Below, piece after piece: positions 24,274-33,586 of a stretch of 64,000 nt of DNA (within the stretch, counting starts at the first letter, position 1; each line of letters begins with the position of its first letter). The position numbers and the translations under genes were made by a program. The stretch comes from Erythrobacter sp. YT30 (lineage in GTDB: Bacteria > Pseudomonadota > Alphaproteobacteria > Sphingomonadales > Sphingomonadaceae): NCBI RefSeq assembly GCF_001542875.1, contig NZ_LMAF01000002.1:1387501-1451500 (forward strand), read 5' to 3'. The notes under the pieces were generated by a model that was given only the letters and a program-made list of their open reading frames with translations, made no database searches and was not told the origin of the DNA.

Positions 24274-24715
24274 CAGGTTTCAATTCCCCATAACTCTCTC
24301 AACCCCGGAACCGCGATCCGAGATGGTTTTACACTGTGCGACAGGCAAAGCTCACCCACCCCGCAAAAGCACTTCTTGCGAGCGACCCCCTATCGGCTAG
24401 ACTGTAAGAACCCGGACTGTCCCGCTCCGGGTGAGAAATGAATAAAGAGCGCATTGGCCTGAGAAGCAAGGACCAAATTTTAATATTCTTGCAATAATTC
24501 TGTTGACTCGGCGCAAGCCCGCAGGCGTCCGTTCATGTCCTTGATTTGACAAGAAATTCAGCTTCGACAGGCTGCGAATCGCGGGAAAAGCTGACTTCGC
24601 TGACGCACGCGCTTGTCATATTTCCGTCAAATGAAAAGGGCCCCGCCAATCCGGCGAAGCCCTTAGAAATTCCACGGAAACCACTTGCGTGATTTCCCTC
24701 AGCTAAAGCCGCGAA
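24274..24715. other. Intergenic region between rpsT and dnaA
   Basis: This is 442 bp without a gene. It contains the rpsT terminator (24636-24664), a distinctly AT-rich stretch at about 24473-24503 (AAATTTTAATATTC core), and presumably the dnaA promoter. No good DnaA box (TTATCCACA or one mismatch) is seen on either strand here. Confidence 0.6.
24636..24664 (-). terminator. Rho-independent terminator of rpsT
   Basis: On the minus strand AAGGGC and GCCCTT, with an inner CGCC/GGCG pairing, form an interrupted GC-rich stem followed by TTTTCATTT. It lies about 50 bp after the rpsT stop. Confidence 0.8.
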
Positions 24716-24976
24716 TCAGAGGCTCGCCACACGCTTAGTAAGGCGCGACATTTTACGCGCGACAGTGTTCTTGTGGAGCACTCCGCGTGCAACGCCGCGT
24801 GCCATTTCAGGCTGAGCAGCTTTCAGAGCCTTTGCAGCTGCATCCTTGTCGCCAGCTTCACAAGCCGATTCGACTCGTTTGATGAAGCTGCGGATGCGAC
24901 TCATGCGGGCGGTGTTCACTTCCGCGCGGGCATTGTTGCGGCGGATCCGTTTGCGGGCTTGCGGCGTGTTGGCCAT
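24716..24976 (-). CDS. rpsT: 30S ribosomal protein S20
   Basis: This is an 86-residue basic helical protein that binds 16S rRNA early in small-subunit assembly. The N-terminus [15 protein letters not shown], the central [13 protein letters not shown] and the end [18 protein letters not shown] are the conserved S20 blocks. Its place between mutM and dnaA is the usual alphaproteobacterial order. A clear terminator follows. Confidence 0.97.
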   Translation of the reverse strand: MANTPQARKRIRRNNARAEVNTARMSRIRSFIKRVESACEAGDKDAAAKALKAAQPEMARGVARGVLHKNTVARKMSRLTKRVASL

Positions 24977-25140
24977 AATTCTGTCTGTCTCGCGTTTTGT
25001 GGCGGCCGCTTGAAGCGACCCAAATGTTCAGGCGTTTTCGAAATTGAAAGCGGCGCCGCAGATTCGATCCGGGCGTCGGAAAGCGCGGCACATATGCGCA
25101 AGACCCGCCTAGGTCAAGGATTCGCTTGCTGCCAGCACTT

Positions 25141-25956
25141 CTACTTTTGGCACTTAGCGCAATACCAGGTGCTACGCCCACCTTGCGCGATCCGGCGGAT
25201 GATGCCGCCATCCGCGCGTCGGCAGGCTTCGCCAGTGCGGCCATACACATCAAAGCGGGTCGCGAAATAGCCAAGTTCCCCATCGGGCGCGGCGTAATCG
25301 CGTAAAGATGACCCGCCATCGCGAATGGACGCTTCGAGCACATCCTTGATAGCTGGCACCAACCGGGCAAGCTGGGGCTTTGTCACCTTGCCCCCTGCCT
25401 TTGTCGGGCGAATGCCAGCACGCCAAAGCGCTTCGCATACATATATATTGCCAAGTCCCGCGACGATACGCTGATCGAGCAGGCACAGCTTGATCGACTG
25501 CGTTTTGTCTTTGAGAACGGCCTTGAGGTATTCGGACGTCAAATCGGGCCCCAAGGGTTCGGGGCCAAGGCTTGCAAATTGCGGCCAATCACCGAGAGAG
25601 CCTGTGGCCATCATGTCGACAGAGCCGAATCTGCGCGGATCGCACAGGGCGAAAGCGTGATCTGCCGTTTCGATCAGCATGTGATCGTGCTTGTCGGCCT
25701 CTTCAGGATCGATCCGAAAACGTCCGCTCATGCCCAGATGAAAGACAACCGTTTGATCGCGATCGAGATGGATGAGGCCATATTTAGCCCGCCGGGAAAG
25801 GCTCGACACCGTCGCGCCTGTCATCACCTGGACGAGATCTTGGGGAAACGGTCGGCGAAGATCGGGGCGGTTCAGAACTACGCGCGATATCCGCTCCCCT
25901 TCAAGGAACCGGGCGAGACCGCGAACCGTAGTTTCAACTTCTGGTAATTCAGGCAT
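25141..25956 (-). CDS. mutM: Formamidopyrimidine-DNA glycosylase
   Basis: This is a 271-residue base-excision repair enzyme for 8-oxoguanine and ring-opened purines. The true N-terminus is MPELPEVETTVRGL, because the N-terminal Pro after Met removal is the catalytic nucleophile. This fixes the start at 25956 rather than 25992. It has the helix-two-turn-helix (QRIVAGLGNIYVCEALWRA) and the C-terminal zinc finger CRRADGGIIRRIAQGGRSTWYCAKC, with Cys pairs visible. It is divergent from ubiE. Confidence 0.96.
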   Translation of the reverse strand: MPELPEVETTVRGLARFLEGERISRVVLNRPDLRRPFPQDLVQVMTGATVSSLSRRAKYGLIHLDRDQTVVFHLGMSGRFRIDPEEADKHDHMLIETADHAFALCDPRRFGSVDMMATGSLGDWPQFASLGPEPLGPDLTSEYLKAVLKDKTQSIKLCLLDQRIVAGLGNIYVCEALWRAGIRPTKAGGKVTKPQLARLVPAIKDVLEASIRDGGSSLRDYAAPDGELGYFATRFDVYGRTGEACRRADGGIIRRIAQGGRSTWYCAKCQK

Positions 25957-26012
25957 TTCCCATCCCACTAACACCCTTTGCCAATGCTGCAATTCCCTCT
26001 AGGGCGCATCAC

Positions 26013-26792
26013 ATGACTCAGAGTACCCCCAAATCTTCTGGACAACCCTCGGACGAAACCGTCTCTTTCGGATACGAAGAGGTCTCGCCTGAAGAAAAAA
26101 CGCGCCGAGTGGGCGACGTCTTCACCAGCGTCGCCAAGAAATACGACATTATGAACGATGCGATGTCATTCGGCATGCATCGCGGGTGGAAAGACAGGTT
26201 CGTGAAGCGGGTGAAACCGCAACCCGGCGAAAACATCCTCGATATGGCTGGCGGCACTGGCGATATTGCGTTTCGCATGGCTGATCGCGGGGCGAATGTG
26301 ACCGTCGCCGACATCAATCAGGATATGCTGGATGTCGGAGCCGAACGTGCCATGGAGCGTAGTGAGGCCGAGGAAACGGGCAGCCTCGTTTTCTCGCATC
26401 AAAATGCTGAGGATGTGAGCTTTCCTTCCAATTCCTTCGACGCTTACACGATTGTGTTCGGAATCCGGAACGTGACTTACAAAGAGAAAGCCCTGGCTGA
26501 GGCTTATCGCGTGCTGCGCCCCGGCGGACGCTTTTACTGCATGGAGTTTTCGACCACGGAATGGTCAGGCTTTCGCGAGGTGTATGATCTCTATTCCATG
26601 CATGTCATGCCGCGCATGGGGCAGGTGATTGCAGGCGATACAGAAAGCTATCGCTATCTCGCCGAATCCATTCGCAAATTTCCAAAGCCTGCAGAATTTG
26701 AGCGGATGATCGCTGCTGCTGGCTTTGTGAACACCAAGGCCGAGATCATTCTGGGCGGCGCGGTCGCGATCCATTCAGGATGGAAAATCTGA
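26013..26792 (+). CDS. ubiE: Bifunctional ubiquinone/menaquinone methyltransferase
   Basis: This is a 259-residue class I AdoMet methyltransferase for the C-methylation step of ubiquinone (and demethylmenaquinone). It has VFTSVAKKYDIMNDAMSFGM, the AdoMet motif ILDMAGGTGDIAFRMA, VADINQDML and the UbiE signature GIRNVTYKEKALAEAYRVL. The C-terminus GGAVAIHSGWK is typical. Four bases separate it from ubiB, so the two form an operon. Confidence 0.96.
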   Translation: MTQSTPKSSGQPSDETVSFGYEEVSPEEKTRRVGDVFTSVAKKYDIMNDAMSFGMHRGWKDRFVKRVKPQPGENILDMAGGTGDIAFRMADRGANVTVADINQDMLDVGAERAMERSEAEETGSLVFSHQNAEDVSFPSNSFDAYTIVFGIRNVTYKEKALAEAYRVLRPGGRFYCMEFSTTEWSGFREVYDLYSMHVMPRMGQVIAGDTESYRYLAESIRKFPKPAEFERMIAAAGFVNTKAEIILGGAVAIHSGWKI

Positions 26793-26796
26793 TCCA

Positions 26797-28359
26797 GTGA
26801 CGGCGCCCGTTGTGCATCTTACGCGTCTCGCACGGTGGGGCATTACGCTTGCCCGGCGGCGCGCGCTTGTCGGAATTGAGGATGATCCCAACGCGCCAAC
26901 GCCTGTAAAACGGCTGGCGAAGCTTGCGCGCTGGGCGACTCTGACAGGCAAAAGCGGCAAACCTGATTATGCGGGCGCATTCCGCGCAATTGGCCCCGCC
27001 GCGATCAAACTCGGACAATCGCTGGCGACCCGCCCCGATCTTGTTGGTGAGGAAGCGGCAAACAATCTCCTCAGCCTGCAGGACAGCCTCCCTCCTGTTC
27101 GGTTTGGCGACATCAAGGCCGTTATAGAAACCAGCTTTGGCCAACCGATTGAGAACCTGTTCAGCGAGATCGATCCAGACCCGGTTGGCGCTGCCAGCAT
27201 TGCGCAGGTTCATAAGGGTGTCACCACCGATGGGCGCGAAGTCGCGATCAAGGTGCTGCGCCCCGGCATCAAGGAAAAGTTCGCTCGCGATATCCAGACC
27301 TATGAATGGGCGGCAGCTCATGTTGAGGCGATGGGCGGTGAGGCAACACGCCTTCGCCCGCGCCTGACGATTGCGAATTTCAAACGCTGGACCAATTCTG
27401 AACTCGATCTGCGGCGCGAGGCTGCCTCCGCCAGCGAGCTTGCCGAGGAAATGTCGGGTGTTGGTGGCTACAGGATCCCCGAGATTGATTGGGATCGCAC
27501 CAATGGCAAAGTGATGACCATTGAGTGGATCGACGGGGTCAAGATTTCGCGCCTCGACGAACTCGAAGCACGCGGGCACGATCTGCATAAGATCGCCGAA
27601 AAGCTGGTGATCTCGTTCCTCACTCAGGCGATCAGCGCGGGATTCTTCCATGCCGATATGCACCAGGGAAACCTGTTCATCGAGGACGATGGCACGATTG
27701 TCGCGATTGATTTCGGCATCATGGGCCGCATTGATAGGCGCGCGCGGCAGTGGCTTGCCGAAATTCTCTATGGCTTGACCACAGGCAATTACCAGCGCGT
27801 CGCCGAAATTCACTTCGAAGCGCAATATGTGCCGAGTTACCATTCGGTCGGCGAATTCGCGACTGCGCTGCGCGCCGTGGGTGAGCCCATGCGTGGCAAG
27901 CCCGTGAAAGAGCTTTCAGTCGGGCAAATGCTTGATGGCCTGTTCGCGATCACCCGCGATTTTGACATGCAGACACAGCCGCATCTCTTGCTGTTGCAAA
28001 AGACCATGGTGATGGTTGAAGGGATCGCGACCCAGCTTAATCCTGATATCAATATGTGGGACACCGCTGCACCTTATGTGCGCAGCTGGATCCGCGATGA
28101 GCTTGGCCCCGAATCCGCGTTGGCTGACCGCATCAAGGAAGACACTGAAACCCTGCTACGCCTTCCCGGCCTCGTTCGCCGTCTGGAAGAAAAGTTTCCG
28201 CCCAAGGGCGGCGCGCCCGAAGCACCGCCGCTGCCGGAAATTCGCTTGCTCACCGATCGCAAGGAAAGGACCGGACCGGGGGTTCTCGGCTATTTCATAG
28301 CTGGGTTGGGCGGGGCCGGCGCAATGCTCGCGCTGATGATAACCGGCCTATTAGGGTGA
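26797..28359 (+). CDS. ubiB: Ubiquinone biosynthesis ABC1/UbiB-family atypical kinase
   Basis: This is a 520-residue protein with a GTG start 4 bp after ubiE. The KxGQ motif (IKLGQSLATRPDL) and nucleotide-binding GAASIAQVHKG are present. The catalytic-loop-like HADMHQGNLFIEDDG, DFGIMGRID and two C-terminal transmembrane helices follow. UbiB/Coq8 proteins are ATPases needed for ubiquinone assembly on the inner membrane. A 9-bp inverted repeat (AGGGTGACA/TGTCACCCT, 28353-28382) spans its stop codon. Confidence 0.95.
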   Translation: MTAPVVHLTRLARWGITLARRRALVGIEDDPNAPTPVKRLAKLARWATLTGKSGKPDYAGAFRAIGPAAIKLGQSLATRPDLVGEEAANNLLSLQDSLPPVRFGDIKAVIETSFGQPIENLFSEIDPDPVGAASIAQVHKGVTTDGREVAIKVLRPGIKEKFARDIQTYEWAAAHVEAMGGEATRLRPRLTIANFKRWTNSELDLRREAASASELAEEMSGVGGYRIPEIDWDRTNGKVMTIEWIDGVKISRLDELEARGHDLHKIAEKLVISFLTQAISAGFFHADMHQGNLFIEDDGTIVAIDFGIMGRIDRRARQWLAEILYGLTTGNYQRVAEIHFEAQYVPSYHSVGEFATALRAVGEPMRGKPVKELSVGQMLDGLFAITRDFDMQTQPHLLLLQKTMVMVEGIATQLNPDINMWDTAAPYVRSWIRDELGPESALADRIKEDTETLLRLPGLVRRLEEKFPPKGGAPEAPPLPEIRLLTDRKERTGPGVLGYFIAGLGGAGAMLALMITGLLG

Positions 28360-28382
28360 CAAAGGTTACACCCTGTCACCCT
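28353..28382. repeat. Inverted repeat over the ubiB stop codon
   Basis: AGGGTGACA (28353-28361) and TGTCACCCT (28374-28382) are perfect 9-bp arms with a 12-nt loop, and the TGA stop lies in the left arm. There is no T-run after it, so it is either a Rho-dependent end, an RNA-stability hairpin or a protein-binding dyad. Confidence 0.5.
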
Positions 28383-28602
28383 CACGATTTAGAAAATAAC
28401 CTCTTCTTTACAGCGGTATAGATGATTTTGGTCAGGTTGACGGACACGGGGTGTGAGGCCTTGAATCCGCTCAAACTGCTGCAATCGGCTTGTGCAGACA
28501 GGACGCTCTCATCTCAACACGCGAGGAGATTTGCGTTGAAGTCGACAATGGGAAAGAGCGCTTTCTTCGCGCTGCCATTCTCGATGAGAGTAGGAAAGCA
28601 GT

Positions 28603-29013
28603 CTAAAGAGCGCTTTGTATTCCGCCCCTTCGCTTTTTGGTGCCCGGCAACGCCGCTGCGCCAATCAGTGCTAGAACGCCGAACACCGTTTCAAACACTA
28701 TCGGCGCGATGAAACCTTCAAAACTTCCATCGATAAATAGTGAGAGAAGTCGCGCAGCCAGCGCCACCAACATCAGGGCAGCGCCGATGATCAGCGGATC
28801 GGCGCGCCGAGCCAGCGCGCCCCAAAGATAACAAATGCCGGAGACTCCAAAGAAAGCCGTGAAATCGGCCCGTGCAGACGTGGTGGCGTGCGCGCCCTCA
28901 ATCACCAGTCCGAAGTCCGCTCCCGATCCCACCGGATCGCTCAAAAAGCCTGCCGCCATAAACAGCAGCACTCCGCCGCCCAGAATTAGCAGAAAACGCA
29001 GCGCGATTATCAT
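28603..29013 (-). CDS. DUF4345 family membrane protein
   Basis: This is a 136-residue protein with four predicted helices (about residues 3-22, 50-68, 73-92 and 105-125). A conserved-looking loop (ARADFTAFFGVSGICYLWG) matches the DUF4345 pattern. The function is unknown. It converges with ubiB, leaving 243 bp in which two identical AAAGAGCGCTTT motifs occur (28553-28564, and 28605-28616 at its stop codon). Confidence 0.75.
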   Translation of the reverse strand: MIIALRFLLILGGGVLLFMAAGFLSDPVGSGADFGLVIEGAHATTSARADFTAFFGVSGICYLWGALARRADPLIIGAALMLVALAARLLSLFIDGSFEGFIAPIVFETVFGVLALIGAAALPGTKKRRGGIQSAL

Positions 29014-29214
29014 GATTTTCTCCCTCGACCCGGCAACTTCCTACGCTTCCTGCCCAACAGACAATAGCGAAAAATTTACCATTGTGTCCCAAGGAAGTCC
29101 GCTGGGACTTGGCCGATGAGCGTGGGAAGGCTAGGTCTCTCAATACGAGTGTTTCATGGGGAAGGTTTGGCGCATTTGTTCGTCAAGCTGCGCCCACGCC
29201 AATAGAGGTCAAAA

Positions 29215-30927
29215 GTGGCCGGAGCCGGACCAAAAATTCTACTTGTCGTAGGCGGCGGGATCGCGGCCTACAAATCGTGCGAGCTCGTCCGGCTGATGCG
29301 CAAGGGCGGGGCGGATGTTACGTGCGTGGTGACCAAGGGTGGTCAGCACTTCGTGACGCCCATGTCGCTCGCCGCGCTCAGTGAAAACCAGGTTTACACC
29401 ACGCTTTGGGATCTCAAGAACGAAGCCGAAATGGGGCACATTCAGTTGAGCCGTGAGGCTGATCTGGTGGTGGTGTGTCCGGCAACGGCAGATTTGCTGG
29501 CGAAAATGGCGAACGGAATTGCCGATGATCTCGCCACAACCCTGATCCTCGCGACGGACAAGCCCGTGATGGCAGTGCCCGCGATGAATGTGCGGATGTG
29601 GGAACACGCCTCAACCCAGCGCAATATCGATGCCCTGCGCGAAGGCGGCACGCTTGTGCTCGATCCCGATGAGGGGCCGATGGCGTGCGGCGAGTTTGGA
29701 TACGGTCGCCTGCCAGAGCCCGACGCGATCTGGCGCGCTGTTGCTGAGCAACTTGGTCTTGAAGTGCCAGAACCCAGCGCGCCTGCTGTTGCTGCGAACG
29801 ATGCGGCTGATGATCTTGCGTCTGAAGCATTGGAACCAGAAGACGAGACTGAAGAAAGCTCAGGCGGCGGACTTGGCGGATTGCTCTCGCGGATCATCCC
29901 GCGTTCAACGCCCAAGCGGACCGAGGAAGAGCTCGAAGCAGAATACGCAGCGCTCGATGAAGAGATCGCTGACGAAGATTTGCCGCCGGTTGAAGAAGAA
30001 GAGATTGAATTCAATCCCGATCTCGATGGACCAATCCTTGCCTCAAAAGGCAGCGCAGGGTCAGCGCCTCCGATTGATCCTGACGCGATCAATCACGAAT
30101 TCAACGAGCGTCAATCCGAGCCAGAGGTGATTGAAGAAGAGACCGTCGAGGAAGCACCTGCCCCGAAGAAAGCCGCTGCAAAAGAAGCTACAGATGGTGC
30201 CGCCGTCGAAGCTGCCACAGCATCGGTTGGTGAATTTGCGAGCGATCCCAACTATCAACCGCTTGCAGGACGCCACGTTCTCGTCACCGCAGGGCCAACT
30301 TGGGAATCGATCGATCCGGTGCGCTACATCGCCAATCGTTCAAGCGGAAAACAAGGTTTCGCCATTGCAGGAGCGGCCGCCGCGCTGGGTGCGAAAGTGA
30401 CTTTGGTGGCGGGCCCCGTCTGGCTCCAGACGCCGGCAGGCGTAAAGCGCGTTGATGTCGAAAGCGCCTCGGAGATGAGTGACGCGGTGAAAGCCGCCTT
30501 GCCCGCCGATGTCGCTGTCATGGTTGCAGCCGTCGCCGATTGGCGTCCCAAGGAATACAAGGATGAAAAGATCAAGAAGCGCGGCTCTGCTCCGCCTGCC
30601 TTGATGCTGACGGAAAACCCCGACATCCTCACCAACGTGGCAGCTGGCAGCAAGCGACCTGAGCTGGTGATTGGCTTTGCCGCCGAAACCGAAAACCTCA
30701 TCGATAACGCCCAGAAAAAGCGCAAGCGCAAGGCCGCCGATTGGATCATCGCCAATGACGTGTCGAGCGATGAGCATGGGACAGGTGTAATGGGCGGCGA
30801 TGAAAACCGCGTGCACATCATTTCGGGTGAAGGCGTTGAAAGCCTCGATGAAATGCCGAAACAGGAAGTGGCCATGACACTGGTCGAACGCATCGCGTCC
30901 GCGCTTCAAAAAGAGGCCGCTGAATGA
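29215..30927 (+). CDS. coaBC: Bifunctional phosphopantothenoylcysteine decarboxylase/phosphopantothenate-cysteine ligase with long acidic insertion
   Basis: This is a 570-residue coenzyme A biosynthesis enzyme; typical CoaBC is about 400. Residues 1-185 are the FMN-dependent CoaC domain ([19 protein letters not shown], catalytic-type His region [21 protein letters not shown]). Residues ~340-570 are CoaB ([26 protein letters not shown], and [11 protein letters not shown]-like [13 protein letters not shown]). Between them lie about 150 extra residues, strongly acidic and Ala/Pro-rich ([22 protein letters not shown]), predicted disordered. The GTG start follows AGAGG. It overlaps dut by ATGA. 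Confidence 0.95.
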   Translation: MAGAGPKILLVVGGGIAAYKSCELVRLMRKGGADVTCVVTKGGQHFVTPMSLAALSENQVYTTLWDLKNEAEMGHIQLSREADLVVVCPATADLLAKMANGIADDLATTLILATDKPVMAVPAMNVRMWEHASTQRNIDALREGGTLVLDPDEGPMACGEFGYGRLPEPDAIWRAVAEQLGLEVPEPSAPAVAANDAADDLASEALEPEDETEESSGGGLGGLLSRIIPRSTPKRTEEELEAEYAALDEEIADEDLPPVEEEEIEFNPDLDGPILASKGSAGSAPPIDPDAINHEFNERQSEPEVIEEETVEEAPAPKKAAAKEATDGAAVEAATASVGEFASDPNYQPLAGRHVLVTAGPTWESIDPVRYIANRSSGKQGFAIAGAAAALGAKVTLVAGPVWLQTPAGVKRVDVESASEMSDAVKAALPADVAVMVAAVADWRPKEYKDEKIKKRGSAPPALMLTENPDILTNVAAGSKRPELVIGFAAETENLIDNAQKKRKRKAADWIIANDVSSDEHGTGVMGGDENRVHIISGEGVESLDEMPKQEVAMTLVERIASALQKEAAE

Positions 30928-31382
30928 GCAATCCGGTGCGGGTCGAGGTGAAGCGCCTCTCCCATGGTGAAGGCCTGCCTCTCCCCGCTTATGCAACCGA
31001 TGGCGCAGCCGGTATGGATGTTGTCAGCGCCGAGGATACGGTGATCAAGCCAGGTGTGCGCTATGCGGTAGCCACCGGACTTGCCATGGCGATCCCGCAT
31101 GGATTTGAAATTCAGGTGCGCCCGCGTTCAGGCCTTGCGCTTAAACACGGCATCACTGTGCCCAACACGCCCGGCACCATCGACAGCGATTATCGCGGTG
31201 AATTGAAAGTCATCTTGATCAATCACGGCGATGAACCCTTTTCAATCGCGCGCGGAGATCGCGTGGCGCAGCTTGTGATTGCGCCCGTCGTTCAGGCAGC
31301 TTGGGATGAGGTGGCAGAACTTGACGCCACCCAGCGCGGCGAAGGCGGTTTCGGCTCTACAGGCGGGCACGCAAAGCTTTAA
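30924..31382 (+). CDS. dut: Deoxyuridine 5'-triphosphate nucleotidohydrolase
   Basis: This is a 152-residue trimeric dUTPase that hydrolyses dUTP to dUMP and pyrophosphate. The motifs are [43 protein letters not shown] and the C-terminal arm [12 protein letters not shown]. It overlaps the coaBC stop by 4 bp (ATGA), a coupling seen in many alphaproteobacteria. A strong terminator follows. Confidence 0.97.
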   Translation: MSNPVRVEVKRLSHGEGLPLPAYATDGAAGMDVVSAEDTVIKPGVRYAVATGLAMAIPHGFEIQVRPRSGLALKHGITVPNTPGTIDSDYRGELKVILINHGDEPFSIARGDRVAQLVIAPVVQAAWDEVAELDATQRGEGGFGSTGGHAKL

Positions 31383-31394
31383 TCCCAAACGCAA

Positions 31395-31425
31395 AAAGGC
31401 GGCGCTGATCCCTTGCGCCGCCTTT
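31395..31425 (+). terminator. Rho-independent terminator of coaBC-dut
   Basis: AAAGGCGGCGC (31395-31405) and GCGCCGCCTTT (31415-31425) form a perfect 11-bp stem 13 bp after the dut stop. The A/T-flanked stem could serve both directions, because the DUF4136 gene converges here. Confidence 0.8.
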
Positions 31426-31467
31426 CCGTCCCATCCAAGGTTGGTGGGTGAATATCAGTGTGGTCGA

Positions 31468-32166
31468 TCAGTCGAGCTCTTTCACCTTCGTTTCATCATT
31501 CTTGATCGTGATGCGCAGAGTTTCGCCCGAATTGCCGGGGAAGTCCACAAACAAAGCCTCGACCAGGTTCGGCACCAGTTTTTGCAGGCGGTTTGAGCGC
31601 GATAGCGCTTGCGCCTTTCCTTCGAACACGCGCTCACCCGTTGCGGTGCTGTCGATCTTCAGATCTATCTCGCTGGTGTAAACGGTGTAGCTACGCACGT
31701 CCGGTCCGGCGAGGAAAGGATCGTAGAAGCCGAAAGCGTAATTGCGGCGGAACGCGAATCCGCGGTTGAAGCCGAAGCCGGGACCAAAGAACGGGTCACC
31801 AACAAATCCGCCGCCCACCGTGCGCACGCGTTCACGGCCATTATCGACATCATAGTCGAAGCTTACCAGCAAGGATGCGCTCGAAGGATCGCTGGCGCGG
31901 GTGTAGCCGAGTTCGGCCATCTCCGCTGCAACCTGATCGGCGTAGAGCGAAAATTCGAGCCCGCCTTCCAGTTGCGGATCACCAGCGACAATGGCGAAGC
32001 TTTCGCCTTGAGGGGCGGGAAGTTGGCTTTGAAAGCGCGAAACATCCGCTTTGAAAGCGGGAGCGCAAGCAGAAAGTCCAGCAGCGATTGCCAGTGGAAG
32101 CGCGATGCGGGCCAGACGGCCACGGGAACTGGTGCGCGATTTTGAGGTCATCTTGGTTGTATACAT
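31468..32166 (-). CDS. DUF4136 lipoprotein
   Basis: This is a 232-residue protein with a basic N-terminus, a hydrophobic helix and lipobox LSAC, then a DUF4136 domain (SYADQVAAEMAELGYTRA-like LYADQVAAEMAELGY, LLVSFDYDVDNG, and VFEGKAQALSRSNRLQKL). A Gly/Phe-rich insertion (FVGDPFFGPGFGFNRGFAF) is unusual. The function is unknown, probably on the periplasmic face of a membrane. A second ATG five codons in is a possible start. Confidence 0.82.
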   Translation of the reverse strand: MYTTKMTSKSRTSSRGRLARIALPLAIAAGLSACAPAFKADVSRFQSQLPAPQGESFAIVAGDPQLEGGLEFSLYADQVAAEMAELGYTRASDPSSASLLVSFDYDVDNGRERVRTVGGGFVGDPFFGPGFGFNRGFAFRRNYAFGFYDPFLAGPDVRSYTVYTSEIDLKIDSTATGERVFEGKAQALSRSNRLQKLVPNLVEALFVDFPGNSGETLRITIKNDETKVKELD

Positions 32167-32365
32167 GACATACCCTTTGAGTTTTCACTAGAGTCAAACG
32201 TCAGTGACACGTTCTGCGTTCCCCACGCGTGACACCTGCATCCATCCGCATCCGCATGAACGGCGCGCAAGGTGCAGGCACCTGACCTCAACCAGTAAGG
32301 CGCCACTGTCGCGCGATATGATAAAACCAAGGTGTGAACGGGGTTTGAACGTGCCTCAGCAGCGA

Positions 32366-33385
32366 TCAACCGCGCACCAGACCCAGTGCTTTGTACGCCG
32401 CGGCAAGCGTATCGCCGCTTGCTTCACGCGCTTTTGCAGCGCCGCGAGCAAGGATGGCGTCCAATGCCTCGCGGTCCTGCATCAAATCACGGAAACGCGT
32501 GTTGATGGGGCTGAGTGTGTCGATCATCAATTCGCCAAGAGCGGGTTTGAATACGCCAAATCCTTGCCCGCCAAATTCACCCAGCACATCTGATACGCTC
32601 TGCCCTGACAAGGCGCCGTAAATGCTGACGAGGTTCAACGCTTCTGCGCGGCCTTCAAGTCCCGCTTCTTCGCTTGGCAAAGGTTCGGGATCGGTCTTTG
32701 CCTTTTTGACCTTTTTCATGATCGTATCGGCATCATCGATGAGATTGATCCGCGCGAGATCGGATACATCGGACTTGCTCATTTTCGCATTGCCGTCCCG
32801 CAAGCTCATGATCCGCGCGGCCTCTGGCGGGATGATAGGTTCGGGCAGAGTGAAAATGGGCGCATCCTCACTTGCGAAATCGTTGTTGAATTTCTGGGCG
32901 ATGTCGCGGGCAAGCTCCAGATGCTGTTTCTGGTCTTCACCCACCGGCACGTGGGTCGCTTGATAAAGCAGCACATCGGCGGCCTGCAGCACGGGATAGG
33001 TGAAGAGCGCGATGGACTGCCCTTCGCGGTTCTTTCCCGCTTTATCCTTCCACTGCGTCATCCGGTTGAGCCATCCCATGCGCGCCGTGCCGGACAGCAA
33101 CCATTGCAATTCGGCATGGGCGGGAACCTGTGCTTGATTAAAGAGCACCGTTTTTGATGGATCGAGCCCGCAAGCCACCAAAGTCGCGACCATTTCGCGA
33201 GTGGTCGCGGAAAGTTCGGCCGGGTCATGCGGCATGGAGATAGCGTGCAGATCGGCGAGGAAGATAAAGCATTCCCCGCCTGCAGCGTGTGCTTCATCCT
33301 GCAATTTCACGTAATTGACGATGGCGCCAAGGTAATTGCCAAGATGCGGCTGCCCGGTGGGCTGAATTCCGGATACGACTCTCAT
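32366..33385 (-). CDS. trpS: Tryptophanyl-tRNA synthetase
   Basis: This is a 339-residue class I aminoacyl-tRNA synthetase. It starts RVVSGIQPTGQPHLGNYLGA (HIGH-equivalent PHLGN) and has the KMSKS loop AKMSKSDVSD. The tryptophan-site region LQAADVLLYQATHVPVGEDQ is also present. It lies downstream of murJ on the same strand with about 200 bp between, so an independent promoter is likely. Confidence 0.96.
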   Translation of the reverse strand: MRVVSGIQPTGQPHLGNYLGAIVNYVKLQDEAHAAGGECFIFLADLHAISMPHDPAELSATTREMVATLVACGLDPSKTVLFNQAQVPAHAELQWLLSGTARMGWLNRMTQWKDKAGKNREGQSIALFTYPVLQAADVLLYQATHVPVGEDQKQHLELARDIAQKFNNDFASEDAPIFTLPEPIIPPEAARIMSLRDGNAKMSKSDVSDLARINLIDDADTIMKKVKKAKTDPEPLPSEEAGLEGRAEALNLVSIYGALSGQSVSDVLGEFGGQGFGVFKPALGELMIDTLSPINTRFRDLMQDREALDAILARGAAKAREASGDTLAAAYKALGLVRG

Positions 33386-33586
33386 GATGAATTCTTTCTA
33401 GTGATGATTTTGGCCTAGCAATAAGGCCGATGCGCTGAGATCTCTCAGGGGCTCTTTCAGGAGCGGCCTAGCCATCGACCAATCGGCCAATAAGGGGCCG
33501 CCCGCCCGCGCACTACAGATCGCAGCGGGGCTGAACCGGTTATGGGCGTCATCACTTTCATGGCGACGGCTACTAACACACCATTT

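Noticed and set aside
23062-24441. 459-codon plus-strand frame antisense to dnaA
   Set aside because: dnaA is certain on the other strand. The antisense frame has no recognisable domain and is a shadow of the GC-rich third positions.
24274-24715. oriC in the dnaA-rpsT gap
   Set aside because: It has an AT-rich stretch, but no DnaA box with at most one mismatch was found on either strand, so the better candidate is the array downstream of dnaA.
26746-27843. 365-codon minus-strand frame antisense to ubiB
   Set aside because: It overlaps ubiE and ubiB, both certain. There are no protein-family features.
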